Shown here: positions 1 to 11,291 of the stretch, one piece after another
Numbering within the stretch: position 1 is the stretch's first letter
Layout of the letters: each line of letters starts with the position of its first letter
Source: Actinernus sp. WN-2022
Lineage: Eukaryota > Cnidaria > Anthozoa > Actiniaria > Actinernidae
Direction of reading: 5' to 3'
Length of the DNA: 64,000 nucleotides
Assembly: GCA_030867875.1 (NCBI GenBank)
Contig: JAOWCC010000019.1
Span: 29,718,966 to 29,782,965 of the forward strand
Notes under the pieces: model-generated
Told to the model about the DNA's origin: nothing
Seen by the model: only the letters and a program-made list of their open reading frames with translations
The model's database searches: none
Translations under genes and position numbers: made by a program

Positions 1-216
1 CTCCTCTGGGAATTGTAATCACTCTGTAAACTAAATCTTGCAAAAAATCAGAACTTACAATTCCCTAAGAAGGGATCTAAAACACTCGAGAACAAAGGCT
101 CGCCTGCCTCTATTGGTTCGTTGTGGCTAATATTGTTCGACTCACGGGAAAGTTAAAATATTCAAAGCATAACAGCTGCTTACTGATCATTTCACACGGA
201 AGCGCAGCTAGTTAAC

Positions 217-351
217 ATGGCGAAGCGTGCGAGACAACCTGCAGGATTTTATAAAGCCTATTTCAATGATGCTGCTGACGGTACCTTCCGCTCAAAGTAC
301 CGGTATTGGAAGTGGGAACGTGAATTCCGATATAGTTTTCTAGTGGTTTAA
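217..351 (+). other. short open frame, possible exon (unconfirmed)
   Basis: A 44-codon frame starts at an ATG in an AACATGGCG context and ends at TAA. The predicted peptide begins MAKRARQPAGFYKAYF and is rich in Arg, Lys, Tyr and Phe. I recognise no domain. It could be the first exon of a host gene continuing elsewhere, or chance. No convincing splice donor or TATA box was found. Confidence 0.2.
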
Positions 352-1403
352 CGGTGTATCCCGGATTTGTGTAGTCTCGAGCTTACTAACGAATTTTAAG
401 AATTGGTGAAGGCAAGCAAAAATCTATAACTCAGCGCGATAAATACAAAATTCGGGCCGAAATTTCTTGTCAAAATCGTTTCATAAGTGCCCGGTATTTT
501 CTTCTAGTGTAAACGCTTACCGAATCTAGGATTGTTATTTTTCAAGAATCGGGATGATTTCGAGTTTTCCTGAAGAAAGTATAGTTTGTATTCTGTAGGA
601 TTCACTACGCTACAAACCGCGTAAGAAAAAGAACGCTGGTGTAGAAAGAGTAATAAATAAATAAAGTCCGTGATTGGTGAAAATATGTTCCTTTTTATAT
701 CAGATTATAATTCTAATTACAACGCTAACAGTGATATAGAGAATAAAATGCGAATGCAAAGTTTCTCTTGATACGTCTTTACTTTTTGATGTAGTTTTGT
801 CAATATGATTATCCAACTCGATTGACTAATTAGCTTTCCACTGCCGCCCCTTTGTTTCGGTATCTTCTATTTTAACCCAGGAGGCGGAGCTTATGTTAGC
901 TTGCCGGTCTCCCGGGAGTTTTGAAAGTCGATTAATATGCAAGCATTAAGGACAATTTCACTGCTAGAAATACTTTTAAACTTTAATGGCAGAAATATTT
1001 AACGGATTTCGATAAAAGAACGCTCGATAACAGATAAGTTATAAAATAATATTTTCCCGTTTTTACAATTTTTAATGATATTAGACTTCGTGAGAAAATA
1101 AGCCCTGAATAGCAAATGAGAACACTTTCCATACGTTTTCGACCTGAAATAACCCAAACTTCAGCCTTTATTTAATGGCAGAAGATTCCACTTAATCTAC
1201 CCCCAAATTAGTGGAAATTGCAGCGTAACATCCCTACTTTACATTTTTGTGGATATCAGTCTTTAAACCCCAAAATTGGCAATATTTTCAAGGCATAGAC
1301 CAGTTTGAGGCAGTTTTCTTTGTTATTTGGCATGTGCGCTGGAGCAGAAATTTAAATCCAGCGCGCTTGGTCGTGTCACGTGACTAAGTAATGTCGCCTG
1401 ATT
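352..1403. other. no gene seen
   Basis: AT-rich sequence broken by stops in all frames. I see no recognisable coding domain, RNA gene or clear inverted repeat. Confidence 0.5.
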
Positions 1404-2084
1404 CTGCCCGATGGATTCAAACGCCGTGCTATCCATGAGCCGTACCAAATGCATAAGTTATTGTAATGATATTCAGATGTTATCCGTGAGTTGTTCAGCC
1501 ATGAAGTACGGCTGGAGAACGGCGGCTTTTGATTCATACGCCATACTTTCCATGTGCCGTAACCACGAATGCAATTGTTATTTAAATAAATTCAAATTAA
1601 AGTAAAGCGCGTGCATGTCATTTCCAGACTGACGTTTTGCAAACAAGATGGCGGAGTGGTGCGCGAGCATCAGTAATGTTCAGAAAGAATTTGTAGTTCA
1701 TGTTTAGGAACCACGAAATACTTTTGCATTGGATGCGTCATGCCCTTATGCCGGGAGTGTACTATATAATACGGCGACAGAAGCATCCTGGCTGGGTCGA
1801 AGATACCAATATATTGGATTTTGTCGGCCATGCTCAAGGGAAGCGGAGAAACAGCAATCTACGAAGTGCGAACATTTGCGCTCTGACCTCGCTATCTTTG
1901 CAATGTAGCAAAAAGCCGTGTTGTGCATCGCTGTACTTTAAGCCTGAGTAGTCACTGAATAAATTAGGAACGGCTGATTAAGAACGACGTCTGAATCAAC
2001 AGGCGTACCTTTGTTGATTTGGGTCGACCTAAATTTGAATTAAGAACGGCGCATGAAAAGGACGACGTTTGAACTGGGCCTAAG
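1404..2084. repeat. TIR-like repeat element of about 680 bp
   Basis: The left part (about 1414-1590) has the pattern ATTCAAACGCCGTGC followed by a GAGCCGT block. The right part (about 1955-2082), read on the other strand, has TTCAAACGTCGTCC followed by GCGCCGT, so the ends are imperfect inverted repeats built of ATTCAAACG and GCGCCGT blocks. Inside, an ATGGCGGAG start at 1648 opens a 19-codon frame (MAEWCASISNVQKEFVVHV) that may be the N-terminal remnant of an element gene. No target duplication could be assigned. Confidence 0.4.
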
Positions 2085-2095
2085 ATAACTTATGG

Positions 2096-2510
2096 CCTAC
2101 CTGTATACGGCTCCTCTGAGCCCGACTTATCTATCATTCAGTGTTTTCTAGACAGATGTTTTAAGAGAAAATACACTACTTACGAATCAGATAATTACTT
2201 CAGAGGTGTGACAGACAGATTTTCCGTAAAGTCCGCAATAATTGTAATCACCCTCTGACTCAGCTTATGCCTAAAATTAGACCTTCTTCCAGGAACCTCA
2301 GAAAACGATCCTCACTTTGGCCTAAAATAAACACCTCTCGCTTCAAGAACTCGTTTGTAAATAGATATCTTCAGAATTATTACACTTACTATAACTTATA
2401 TTATGATTATATTATATTTGTTGTATTATTATATTACTGTAGGACTCGGTATGTATTTTACCGGTTGAGAAATAAAGACATTATTATTACTCAAGTTCAA
2501 TTACAGGCGT
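2096..2510 (+). pseudogene. LINE 3' terminus (C-terminal ORF2 and 3' tail)
   Basis: The + frame from about 2106 reads SSEPDLSIIQCFLDRCFKRK, and after one frameshift near 2250 continues PKIRPSSRNLRKRSSLWPKI and RFKNSFVNRYLQNY. This is the conserved tail of ORF2 after the reverse transcriptase in many animal LINEs of CR1/L2 type. A 3' UTR follows with AATAAAG at about 2470 and a short ATT-type tail. The copy is 5'-truncated and frameshifted, so dead. Clade is inferred from residue pattern only. Confidence 0.6.
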
Positions 2511-2787
2511 TGCATGATGCACACTTATCGCGCTCGTAATTGTACGAATTGTGGGATAGTTTACGGGAACACTTGAGGGTTTACGCAAGTTACTATTGTT
2601 AGACTATACAATACTATTGAAAATACATTCAATACATCTGTCGTCAAGTTGAATTTATTGTAACGTTTGAGAATGTATTTTGAATCGAAGAAAATTGGTA
2701 ATAATTAAATCTATCATCTAACTTTAATGAGTGCACTAATTTGGGAGTATAGGTACACGATTTATTCTTGTTCTCGTGTACATTTAT

Positions 2788-3490
2788 TTACATTTCACTC
2801 TCGTTTTCTGCAAGTTCTTGCTTTAAAAAGAGTTTTATTTTCAGATCAAGCACTTCTATATTACTTGTGCAGAACCTCATTTTAATTTCATGTTCTTCAA
2901 TGAGATGAGATTCATAAGTATGTTGAAGCTTAGTCGGTTTCTCTTGCTGAAATGCTCCTTGTTCTACCTCTGATTGCTTCGTCTTCTCTTTTTCGTTGCT
3001 TTGTTGTGAAAGCTGGTCCCCTAGTCGCCCTACGTTTATCTGATGCTCGTCGGAGTCATAATTGCATGCACCCCACCTTGTTGATGCCAGTGTCATTTCC
3101 TTTACCAGGGTGTGATTGTTTTCGCTGCCAGTCACTTCAGACTTCTTGTCGGTGTCTAGTTTATCGTCTATCATTTCCCCGGAATCAATTCCACCAACGA
3201 TAGATGTTAGTGTAGGGTTAGATCTTTCCCTAGTATCTCTGTATTGGTGTCGTCAATCTCGTCCCATTCAACATGCACCCACCTGTCTTTGTTTTTTTGG
3301 AGTGTCTTGCTTTGGTTGCGGATGAAATGTCCTCCCACTTTTTCTTCATCTGCTCTTTCGTTCGTTTGCTGTATCCAGCGTCTACCAAGTGGTCCCGAAT
3401 TCTATTCCACGCCTCAGTTTTCATTTGGAATGTAAGCTTTGGACTCAACATTCCAAATAAGCAGCCCTTTCTCTTATTTATTTCGTTCAA
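2788..3490 (-). pseudogene. Myb/SANT-like DNA-binding protein, Harbinger type, frameshifted
   Basis: On the minus strand the first part (3490-3275) reads MNEINKRKGC, then KTEAWNRIRDHLVDAGYSKR, TKEQMKKKWEDISSATK and a KTKTGG stretch. This is the tri-helical Myb/SANT-like domain seen in PIF/Harbinger accessory proteins and NAIF1-like proteins: AW in helix 1, R-T-x-x-Q-x-x-K-K-K-W in helix 3. Near 3275 the frame must change to continue EWDEIDDTNTEILGKDL and then the acidic, coiled-coil-like C-terminal part ending ELAENESEM at 2788. In active elements such a protein binds transposon ends and helps the DDE transposase enter the nucleus; no such transposase is seen nearby. The start abuts the foldback at 3491. 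One frameshift makes this a probable pseudogene, though an intron at that point cannot be excluded. Confidence 0.6.
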
Positions 3491-3689
3491 TAGAGGTAAT
3501 CGGCTATCTCTTTACCACCCAATTCAAATCATGTGATGTAAACACACATTACTCTGGAGAATTGACTCTTTGAAACTTAATTTTATTCAGATAGGCATGA
3601 CTGCATTATGATTACAATGAAAATGGAATAATTCCCCAGAGTAGCATCTGTTTGAATTGGGTGGCAACAGCGTTGGCCGATTACCTCTA
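3491..3689. repeat. 199-bp foldback (MITE-like)
   Basis: The left end TAGAGGTAATCGGC is matched exactly, inverted, at 3676-3689. The inverted arms continue inward through ACCCAATTCAAA and a CTCTGG-GAATT block, so the whole unit can fold on itself. TA at both ends may be part of the repeat or a 2-bp target duplication. It lies directly upstream of the Myb/SANT relic and may be its terminal or promoter region. Confidence 0.6.
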
Positions 3690-5520
3690 TAAAAACTGAA
3701 GTAGCCTGCTAGCGGCTCTTATGGGTGTTTTTTTGCTAATTTGTTTTCGAATTGGGCTACCTGTGGCATGCGGTCAAAATGGGGCGAGGAGAAAAGGGAA
3801 GACTTACATCATGTAAGTCTGTATTGATAGTCAATGAACGTTCATTGTGTTGGCTCATTCGCATTAGCTGGTGGGCAGATTTGTTTGAAAGCCGCTTTGT
3901 TTGAGTAGAATATTACAGAAGAATTACGACAATGTGTATTTTCTCATTAATAGTTAATTGTTTTTCAAGAATATGGTTGTCAAATTTTGTCAAGGCGCAA
4001 GAGGTAGCCTGATATGGATGTAAAAAGGTGCTAATTGTGGTATTGTTTCAATCTTCCACTTCATTGGCTTAGACATTAAAATATATCTATTTTGTAAACA
4101 GAATTGAATAGCATCTAGTAAAAACTCGCATAACTTTTAATATGACGAACTTTCAATATGTGCAACATTTTTAAATTGAACGTTTTCTTGGTTATCGTTT
4201 TGAACTCTTCTGATTGGACGGAATGCTTTCAAACAAAAGAACTGTACTTTAAAATGCATTTGTAGTGGGATTTAATTTCTGAAATTTATGATTTAAGAGT
4301 TTATGAGTTGTCAATATGAAAAACAGAAATACTGAAGTGGGAAAGCAAATTGCATCACAGGTGTGTCAGGCAGAATTCAATATCTTTGAAAAATTGAAAA
4401 CAAAAAGTGCAGAATTTGCCAGACGAGTGGCCCAGAAGAACAGATATTTTGCAGAACATTTCGTTGGATGTTCCTGCTAAAGCACCAAAACTACCAATCG
4501 ATAACTTAAATATTCGGATCCTCCTTTTTGGAATACCTCGGATCGGCTGTATTTAATAATCCCGACATAAAAATTGAAGTCAAATTTTTATTGACCGTAT
4601 ACTGGTATTAAACGGGCCGGGTACTGGGCAACATGCATAGTGTAGTGCTACCTTTTTACGTAATGCTCAATAACATTTGAAGTAAAAAAGATATTGCAAA
4701 TATGACTCAGAGGCATAGAGGCATAGACACATAGCACAGCTACATTTATGCAAAACTTTGGGACATTTTCTTAAATGGCTACAGAAATAAGGGGATGGGG
4801 CAACTGCGGACAAAGAAACATTGATGTTTTGAGAAAATGTTTAAAACTGAAATACTACACGAGGCCGTTTTAACAAGTTAAAACTGAAATGTGTCAAAAT
4901 GTACAAAATTGTCCAAATGTTGGGGTAAAGCAAGCCCCTTAAGTCTAATGATTCCCAGTGTTACCTGTGTTATCCTAGTATTATATTAATGTATTCTCGA
5001 ATCTTTGGAAGAAACGATATTATAACTGAACTGTAACAATGAAGAACCGGACATGAATTAAACTTCACAAGTGCCGCTTTGCAGATCTCGCTACGCCATT
5101 TTCAATTCGTTTGTATCCATTTGAACTGCCATCTGATCAACCAAGTTCTCAAACAAAACACGTCAGTTATCACCCAGCAGTCCTGCGCAATCTCTTGTTT
5201 TATTACGTTTACCGCTGAGAAATTTTATTGCCAATATTCAAAACGACTTCAGAGTTTCTTTGATTCGCATTTCTCGTTTATTTAAGAAACAGAAAAGGCA
5301 CACATTATTGAAAAACGATGTTCCACAATGTCGTAGATCCCAAATATATAACTGATATAATCTCTAGAACTAGTTCTTTTGACACGAAATAACTCGATGG
5401 ACGAATTCCACCTGAAACAGGTGATGAGCCTATCATTCCACAATATATCAGTACTAGCTAACCAGGAAAAACACATTACACTGCTTATGAAATTCAAACT
5501 ACAACAATTGACGACGCGAA
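3690..5520. other. no gene seen; AT-rich spacer
   Basis: No domain-bearing frame. The stretch 5035-5100 resembles, inverted, the stretch 42020-42090 (shared GGACATGAAT and CTTTGCAGATCTCGC blocks), so at least part is an interspersed repeat. Confidence 0.4.
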
Positions 5521-6205
5521 ATTAATTGGGTAGTACTTTCCTAATTACATTTCTAACTAACTCCAATCAGTCCGCTTACTGTGTTCTATATCATACGCTT
5601 CACACCACTAATACGACTCATCTCTAGAACTACAGTTATCTTACACGGAATAACTCGATGGCTGATGCAACCCGGTGATGAGCCTATCATTGCACAAATA
5701 CTGACTCGGTAAAAGAATTAACACCACCATAGCAGTACTTTCGAAATCCTTTGAAATTCAAATTGATTGACGGCGCGAAATTAATTAAGGACGAGCCGGT
5801 ACAATAAAAATGTGTTATTCTTAAATGTTTCACGCAATTAATTGGTCCAATCCACAAATTAATAACGCTCTTATATTTCCCACCATTACTTTTCATTTGA
5901 GAGTATGGACCCTTGCTTAAACTCTTCAGGTTCTGACAGCTCCTTGTAAAAATGGGGGCTCTTGTGCTTGTAACCATCTCCAGAGAGGAGGTTCTTATAA
6001 AGGCAGGGAGAAGATGGATGGATAAATGCAGCTGGAGCCTGGTGATGGCGCGAAATGATTTAAGGTCGAGCCGGTACAATAAAATTGTGTTATTCTTAAA
6101 TATTTCACGCACTTAATTGGTTCCGTCCGCAAATTAATAATTAATAATTTTCATATTAATTCTAGTTATAGTAGTTCTCATAGTAGTACTTAGTTTTTAT
6201 TGTAG
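5521..6205 (+). repeat. orphan GPCR 3'-flank module plus core module
   Basis: The segment 5521-5700 matches the sequence downstream of each GPCR copy (blocks CAATCAGTCCGC, TATCATACGCTTCACA, GGAATAACTCGATGG). The following 5700-6125 matches the module containing GGTTCTGACAGCTCCTTG and GAGGAGGTTCTTATAAAGG that recurs nine times in the window. No GPCR body precedes it, so this is a remnant of the local duplication unit, a fourth locus that lost or never had its gene. Confidence 0.65.
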
Positions 6206-6637
6206 TTAACTAGAAGTAATCATAGATTATCAAAGTGCGTTCGACATATTTTTTTGTATGAGAACTAACGCCTCTCGGATTTCAATTGTTTTCTCAACAT
6301 TTGTAATACCACTCCAATTAGTGTTTTAAATAGTACATAGGAGTTGGTATAGAACACAATCAACCCTATTCAGATGTGTATAAACTAGCTTGCGTTGCGG
6401 CTCTGGAGTATCGGAGCGCAGCAAGCGGAGATTAGGGGGATTGGAGCGAGAGAAAAAAGTGAGGGGGGAGGGAGTGGGGAGAAGAGGAAGAGAGAGCCTG
6501 CCGGCAAGCCATGGTTATTTTGATAACTCTCGGACTCAGAAGGCCGCGTATTGCTATTGACTAAAATGCGTCAGTGATTGACAGAAATCATTAAATTTTG
6601 TTCATGTATGGCATGCAATAAAGCGAGAATTCCCTTA

Positions 6638-7012
6638 GCGATGAATTTAAAGAAAGCCGAACAGGAGCAAGGCTATTAGATATATTTTGTCTGGAAGAGA
6701 TGTTCTAGCTGTAATCCCAACTGGGTTTGGAAAAAGTAGGATATTCCAAGCATTCACTTGTGTTAAAGACGTCGAAAATGATGGCTGGCTTGTCGTGTTG
6801 GTTATTGCTCCTTTTGGCTAGTATTGTGAAAGATCAATTGAACCAGTTAAGTTCCTGCTTCCGAACTTTCAGACCTAAAACCCGAGGAAGTACAGAAGTG
6901 CAACTTCAAATTGCTGTTTAGTTCTGCAGAAGAGGTAATGAGAGCGAATTTCGCGATCAGCTGAAGAACCCTGCACTCCACAAGCGTCTTGCGGTTGAAA
7001 CATGGATCGGTG
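6638..7012 (+). pseudogene. RecQ-like DEAD-type DNA helicase fragment
   Basis: The + strand encodes, with frame changes, an LKKAEQEQ segment, then ILSGRDVLAVIPTGFGKS with a Walker A (PTGFGKS at 6717-6737), then IFQAF, a motif Ia region SIVKDQLNQLSSC, and RDQLKNPALHKRLAVETW. RecQ-family proteins carry a DEAD/DESH motif II close to such a 'VETW', but the bases for it are missing. RecQ helicases unwind DNA 3' to 5' in repair and replication. Here only the N-terminal part of the first RecA-like domain remains, with several frameshifts, a stop and a small deletion, so no activity is possible. It sits just inside the left TIR of element A, facing inward. Either it is a captured host gene or it belongs to the element family. 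Confidence 0.7.
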
Positions 7013-7165
7013 TGTTCGAGGAACAGACTTGTGCTTCCGAAAATACGAGCTGCTTTGATGATTTCGTAACGCTGCGTGGATGGTTTTTAGCGCTTCTTTT
7101 GGCAGAACTTCGTTCCGGTGTTTTGTGGTTGGCAGTGTTTATATTCAGCGACAACGAGTTCTCTT

Positions 7166-7425
7166 TATCTTAGTTATTTTTATCCTGCAAACTTTCTGGA
7201 ACAAAGGTGTAGTTCTCTACTGCATTTCGAATCTTCCTTCCACAGGAACGGCGACAGACTCGCTCTGATAGAGCAGCAGATTTCGGAATATGAAGACCAA
7301 TACTTTTGCAGGCACCAGCTAAAATTAAGCCTCGGCTCTCTTTTCTTTCGGCTTGAACATATTCTCGCCGTGGAAATATTTGAATTCCCAAACGCTACCT
7401 TAAAACATACATTACATACCTGCAA
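7166..7425 (-). pseudogene. cysteine-rich (ZAD-like) zinc-binding protein fragment
   Basis: Reading inward from the right TIR on the minus strand, two frames give CNVCFKVAFGNSNIST, then TENMFKPKEKR, then GLILAGACKSIGLHIPKSAA and LSERVCRRSCGRKIRNAVEN. Two CxxC-type pairs separated by roughly 60-70 residues, the second followed by GRKIRN, resemble a treble-clef zinc-binding domain of the zinc-finger-associated (ZAD) kind. A frame change near 7375 and an extra Ser codon in the second pair show decay. A relative lies in element B at 25322. The function is unknown; DNA or protein binding is a guess from the fold. Confidence 0.5.
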
Positions 7426-7807
7426 ATGTCGTTGACATTTACAGGTTTGGGTTTAGGCCCTGTCTTCACATGTTTTTTCGGAGTTTCAGCTGACATTCTC
7501 CAAGTTCGTACATTTTTTGTTTTGAATTTTACGCTCGAGTTGAGATTCCTTGAGATTCCATGCGTGAGTTTGACAGATATTAAACATGGTTTTCACTTCC
7601 GCCGCATGATGATTGGATGAATCGATCGAATGACTTACTAATTTTATGCATTTTAATTAGTGGGTGGATACCAAAATTACCACGGCTTGCCGGCAGGCTC
7701 TCTCTTCCTCTCCTCCCCACCCCCTCCCCCTATCTTTTTTCTCTCGCCCCAATCTCCCTAATCTCCGCTCGCTGCGCTCCGATACTCCAGAGCCGCAACG
7801 CAGGCTA

Positions 7808-8300
7808 TGTATAAGCTGCATCCCAGTTTTCATGACCAAGGCTGTCTCCATAATATTGACTAAGTGTTAGTGATTACATTCCAGTGTAGAACATAAAATA
7901 TTGATTCAAATTATTCTTCAAGTGAGACCAAATATTGAGTGTTCATTGTTATTGCGGAAAAATTTCTGATCATATTAGGGCTCACCTTGTTTTGATATTT
8001 AAGTTCCTTGACATATCCAAGTCTGGTTCTACCCTGAATTCAGTGTTAATTTGTATAACCACGATGAAACCACGACGATGCACACGTGTAGTATTTAAAA
8101 AGCTTCTTCACAACTCACACTGAAATATTCATATCCATGTATTTCTCTTCAGCCTTCAGGTATGATTTATAGCATCTTGACCATTTGCAGTTTTGGTATC
8201 GGCAAAGCGAACAGCACAATTCAATGCAGCGAGCAAGCCAACAGCATATTTTTCGATCGCAGATTCACTCGGGTTCAGTACAAATAAATAATTATGGCCG
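7808..8300. repeat. segmental duplicate of 16070-17515
   Basis: From about 8065 to 8290 this is nearly identical to 17285-17515 (blocks GATGCACACGTGTAGTATTT, ATATCCATGTATTTCTCTTC, CATCTTGACCATTTGCAG). Upstream pieces match in the same order at 16070-16470, interrupted by other repeats. No coding sequence is recognised. 8300-8690 holds nothing I can name. Confidence 0.65.
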
Positions 8301-8696
8301 AGTTGAATGTTCAAGGTACAAAACAGACCATATTGGACTTTGTCAGTCCTCCAGATGTAATACACACTTTCCTCAGGCTTTGCTCAATTGTACTTGCGAA
8401 CCTTTGAAACATCATTGGATTGTCGGAAAATAAGGCAAGTAACTTACCGATCGCGAGCAAAACAGAAGCCATGAAAGCGGCCATTTTGGTGAACGCAGCA
8501 TCGTGTACGTGTGGTTACCAGTTCCCCGGCCGAGATATTTTTTTCTAAAAAGTACAAACATACATGAGGACAAGAATCTCGATTTCTTTCGCCTGGGGAA
8601 GAACAGGTAGCCCACACATGACCACAGGGAGTCCACTGCAAGATTAGTATGCGTTCTCCTTCGTCGAACGCAATTACAGTCACTCTATCTCATATT

Positions 8697-10639
8697 TTTC
8701 AACCATTACGTTTCATTTGAGAGCATGGAGACTTGAATAAACTCATCAGGTTCTGGCAGCTCCTTGTAAAAACGGGGTCTCTTGTGCTTGTAACCATCTG
8801 CTGAGAGGAGGTTCTTATAAAGGCAGGGAGAAGTTTTGATGTTCACCTTAATACTTGGAAATTACTTTTAAAACACATATGTGGGGTCAACGACGGTCAA
8901 TGCATTTCTTTCCGAAAGAACGTGAAGATCTAGCCATTTAAAGCTTCAACTGAATCCACTCGGGTACTGTGTGTACCTCCGACTGAAATATTGAAATAAC
9001 TGTACTGAGGAAAACATTCTCTCTTCCTATCCACAAGAACGCAGAAGCCCCGAGAAACGTTCTCGTTTCAAGCGTCATTATAAATCAGCATCTCAAACAA
9101 ATTCAAACAAATCCAGCCAAATCGGATATAGAGAAAATAAAATATTTTTCAATCGCAAATTTGAGAACTTTCCCCAGACACGATATTCTTCGAAATTAAA
9201 CCATAGTTAGTTTGATCAAAAATAAATTAAAACTACAAATATTTGTAATGAAAATGCATTATTTCGATGAGTTTCTATTGAACTTATAAGTATCAGCCAA
9301 TGAAATGACGAGAAAGAATAATAGAAAATTAACACCTCCTTGCCGTGGAGCACTACAGTTCTTATCTGGACCATTACTTAAACTCTTCAGGTCCTGACAG
9401 CTCCTTGCAAAAATGGGGCTCTTGTGCTTGTAACCATCTGCAGAGAGGAGGTTCTTATAAAGGCATGGTGAAGATGGATGGATAGATGGATAAATGCAGC
9501 TGGAGCCCGGTGATGAGCCTACGGGGGGTGATCATGATTGCTTAAACAGTGACTCGGTAAAATAATTAATCCCATCATATCACTGCTTTGGAAATCTTTT
9601 GAAAACCAAACTGATTGATGGCGCGAAATGATTTAAGGCCGAGCCGGTACAATAAAATTGTGTTATTCTTAAAGGAGAACTAAACCCTAAAATCAACCCA
9701 ATGTCTATACAAACATATATTCGAAATAAATAGGTTCTGCTATTTAATTTTTCTGTGTTGCGCGTCTATGAAGAGAAAATCCGAAAACCTTACTCACAGC
9801 CTCCGCTATGTACAGACGGCTCAAGTCTCGTAATTTGTGACGTAGTATATGGGGAATAAATTAGTTTTTCCATGCTGTCCCGGACATTGAATAGCAGGAC
9901 TAATGGCTTCTAATTGCGGACCATTGTGTTTTCTTTGTGCTAGAGGTGTGATCGTTCTTCATTGGTATGTGTGACGTACGTTATGGGGAAATTTGCACTG
10001 AATTGAGCCGCCACACAATATAGATTTTTCAGCGGAAAATCGAACTTGGAGACTAATTTTCTCCTCATAGACGCGCAGCACAGAAAAATAAAATAGCAGA
10101 ACTTATTTCTTTAGAATACATCTTTGTAAAGACGTTGGGTTAATTTTTGGGTTTAGTTCCCCTTTAAATGTTTCACGCACTTAATTGGTTCCGTCCACAA
10201 ATTAATAATTAATATTTATTATAATAATTCTAGCTATAGTATTATTATTATCATTATACACAATTTGTAATAGTTACCCAATTCAGTTTTCTTACTGCGA
10301 AGTGGCTCAAATAAACCATTCAATCTATCTCATATTTTTCATCCATTACGTTTCATTCGAGTGCATGGAGATTTGAATAAACTCATCAGGTTCTGACAGC
10401 TCCTTGTAAAAATGGGGACTCTTATGCTTGTAACCATCTGCTGAGAGGAGGTTCTTATAAAGGCAGGGTGAAGTTTTGATGTTCACCTTAATACTTGGAA
10501 ATTACTTTTAAAACACATATGTGGGGTCAACGACGGTCAATGCATTTCTTTCCGAAAGAACGTGAAGATCTAGCCATTTAAAGCTTCAACTGAATCTATT
10601 CGGGTACTGTGTGTACCTCCGACTGAAATAACTGTACTG
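8697..10639 (+). repeat. orphan GPCR 5'-flank modules (two) around a TTAA element
   Basis: 8697-9097 matches the sequence upstream of the GPCR copies (ACCTTAATACTTGGAAATTA, GGGGTCAACGACGGTCAATG, CATTTAAAGC blocks) but breaks off just before the position of the start codon, with no receptor following. 9370-9672 and 10164-10320 are another core module split by the element at 9673-10163. 10332-10639 is the 5' flank proper of the first GPCR relic. Confidence 0.65.
9673..10163. mobile_element. 491-bp non-autonomous element with TTAA target duplication (piggyBac-like MITE)
   Basis: Ends are AGGAGAACTAAACCC and, inverted, GGGTTTAGTTCCCCT. TTAA flanks both sides (9669-9672, 10164-10167). A second inner inverted pair (TAGACGCG with TTTTTCTGTG) lies about 90 bp in from each end. 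The unoccupied site, TTCTTAAATGTTTCACGC, is present in five other copies of the host module (near 5810, 19305, 19680, 21625, 34590). No coding sequence. TTAA duplications are typical of piggyBac elements; the assignment rests on that and the TIRs. Confidence 0.85.
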
Positions 10640-10949
10640 CAACTTCTGTGTATTACAGTCTATAAGGCACTTAGTGGCCAATCGCCTATGTATATCAGGT
10701 CTATGTTCTCAGAGCGCTGCAACATTAAGAACTTAAGAGGACAGCGTAAACTTACAGTACCTAAATGTAACACAACTAAATATGGGCTTCACTCCATTTC
10801 ATACACTGCTGCCAAAGCTTGGAATAGCTTAACTGATGCTCTGCGCACATTACCTACTTTAAAATCATTCAAAAAACAAATCAGCTCTGTTAAATTCAAT
10901 TTCTAGTTTAAAATTTCCAATTCCATATTGGTTTAACTTTTACCGATAC

Positions 10950-10980
<31 letters not shown>

Positions 10981-11187
10981 GTCCACTTGTAATTAATACT
11001 AGTTATGGTTAATATAATGTACTCATATGTAATTGTATATAAGATTTCAATTTACGTACTACTGAGCTGTAAGTAGATAGTCTCGGCTAATTAGCATGTA
11101 CTTGCTAGAGGTTTAACAAGCCTCAACCCCCCGAGTTGAAATAAATATCTTATCTTATCTTATCTTATCTTATCTTATCTGATCTTA
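10640..11187 (+). pseudogene. 5'-truncated LINE 3' end with pentanucleotide tail
   Basis: The frame to 10906 ends with VYKALSGQSPMYIRSMF, YGLHSISYTAAKAWNSLTDA and FKKQISSVKF, the C-terminal region of ORF2 after the reverse transcriptase in CR1/L2-like LINEs. The 3' UTR contains an AT dinucleotide run at about 10949-10975, AATAAATAT, and a tail of about eight TTATC units (11146-11186). Comparison with the 5' flanks of the other GPCR copies places the insertion between GTACTG and AGGAAAAC, so it landed in the upstream region of GPCR copy 1. Confidence 0.75.
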
Positions 11188-11291
11188 GGAAAACATTCTC
11201 CCTTCATATCCACAAGAACGCAGAAGCCCCGAGAAACACGTTATCGTCTCAAGCTTAATTATAAATGAGCATCTCAAACAAATTCTGCAGA

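Larger units (their letters stand above)
6386..7807. mobile_element. TIR element A, 1,422 bp, 9-bp target duplication, with helicase and Cys-rich gene relics
   Basis: Terminal inverted repeats of about 140 bp (6386-6525 and 7669-7807) begin TAGCYTGCGTTGCGGC, share a TATCGGAGCG block and have a purine-rich inner part. They are flanked by TGTATAAAC (6377-6385) and TGTATAAGC (7808-7816), a 9-bp duplication with one mismatch. Nine-base duplications with long TIRs are the hallmark of Mutator-like elements; no MuDR transposase is present, so the class is inferred. Inside are a RecQ-like fragment on + next to the left TIR and a cysteine-rich fragment on - next to the right TIR. A related unoccupied site occurs at about 16037-16065. 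Confidence 0.75.

Noticed and set aside
6386..7807. hAT element (8-bp duplication)
   Set aside because: Nine flanking bases can be paired here, and elements B and C have perfect 9-bp duplications; no hAT transposase or typical hAT ends are visible.
8156..8683. Several 69-82 codon frames
   Set aside because: They overlap one another on both strands in a segmental duplicate and show no domain or codon bias that I can see.
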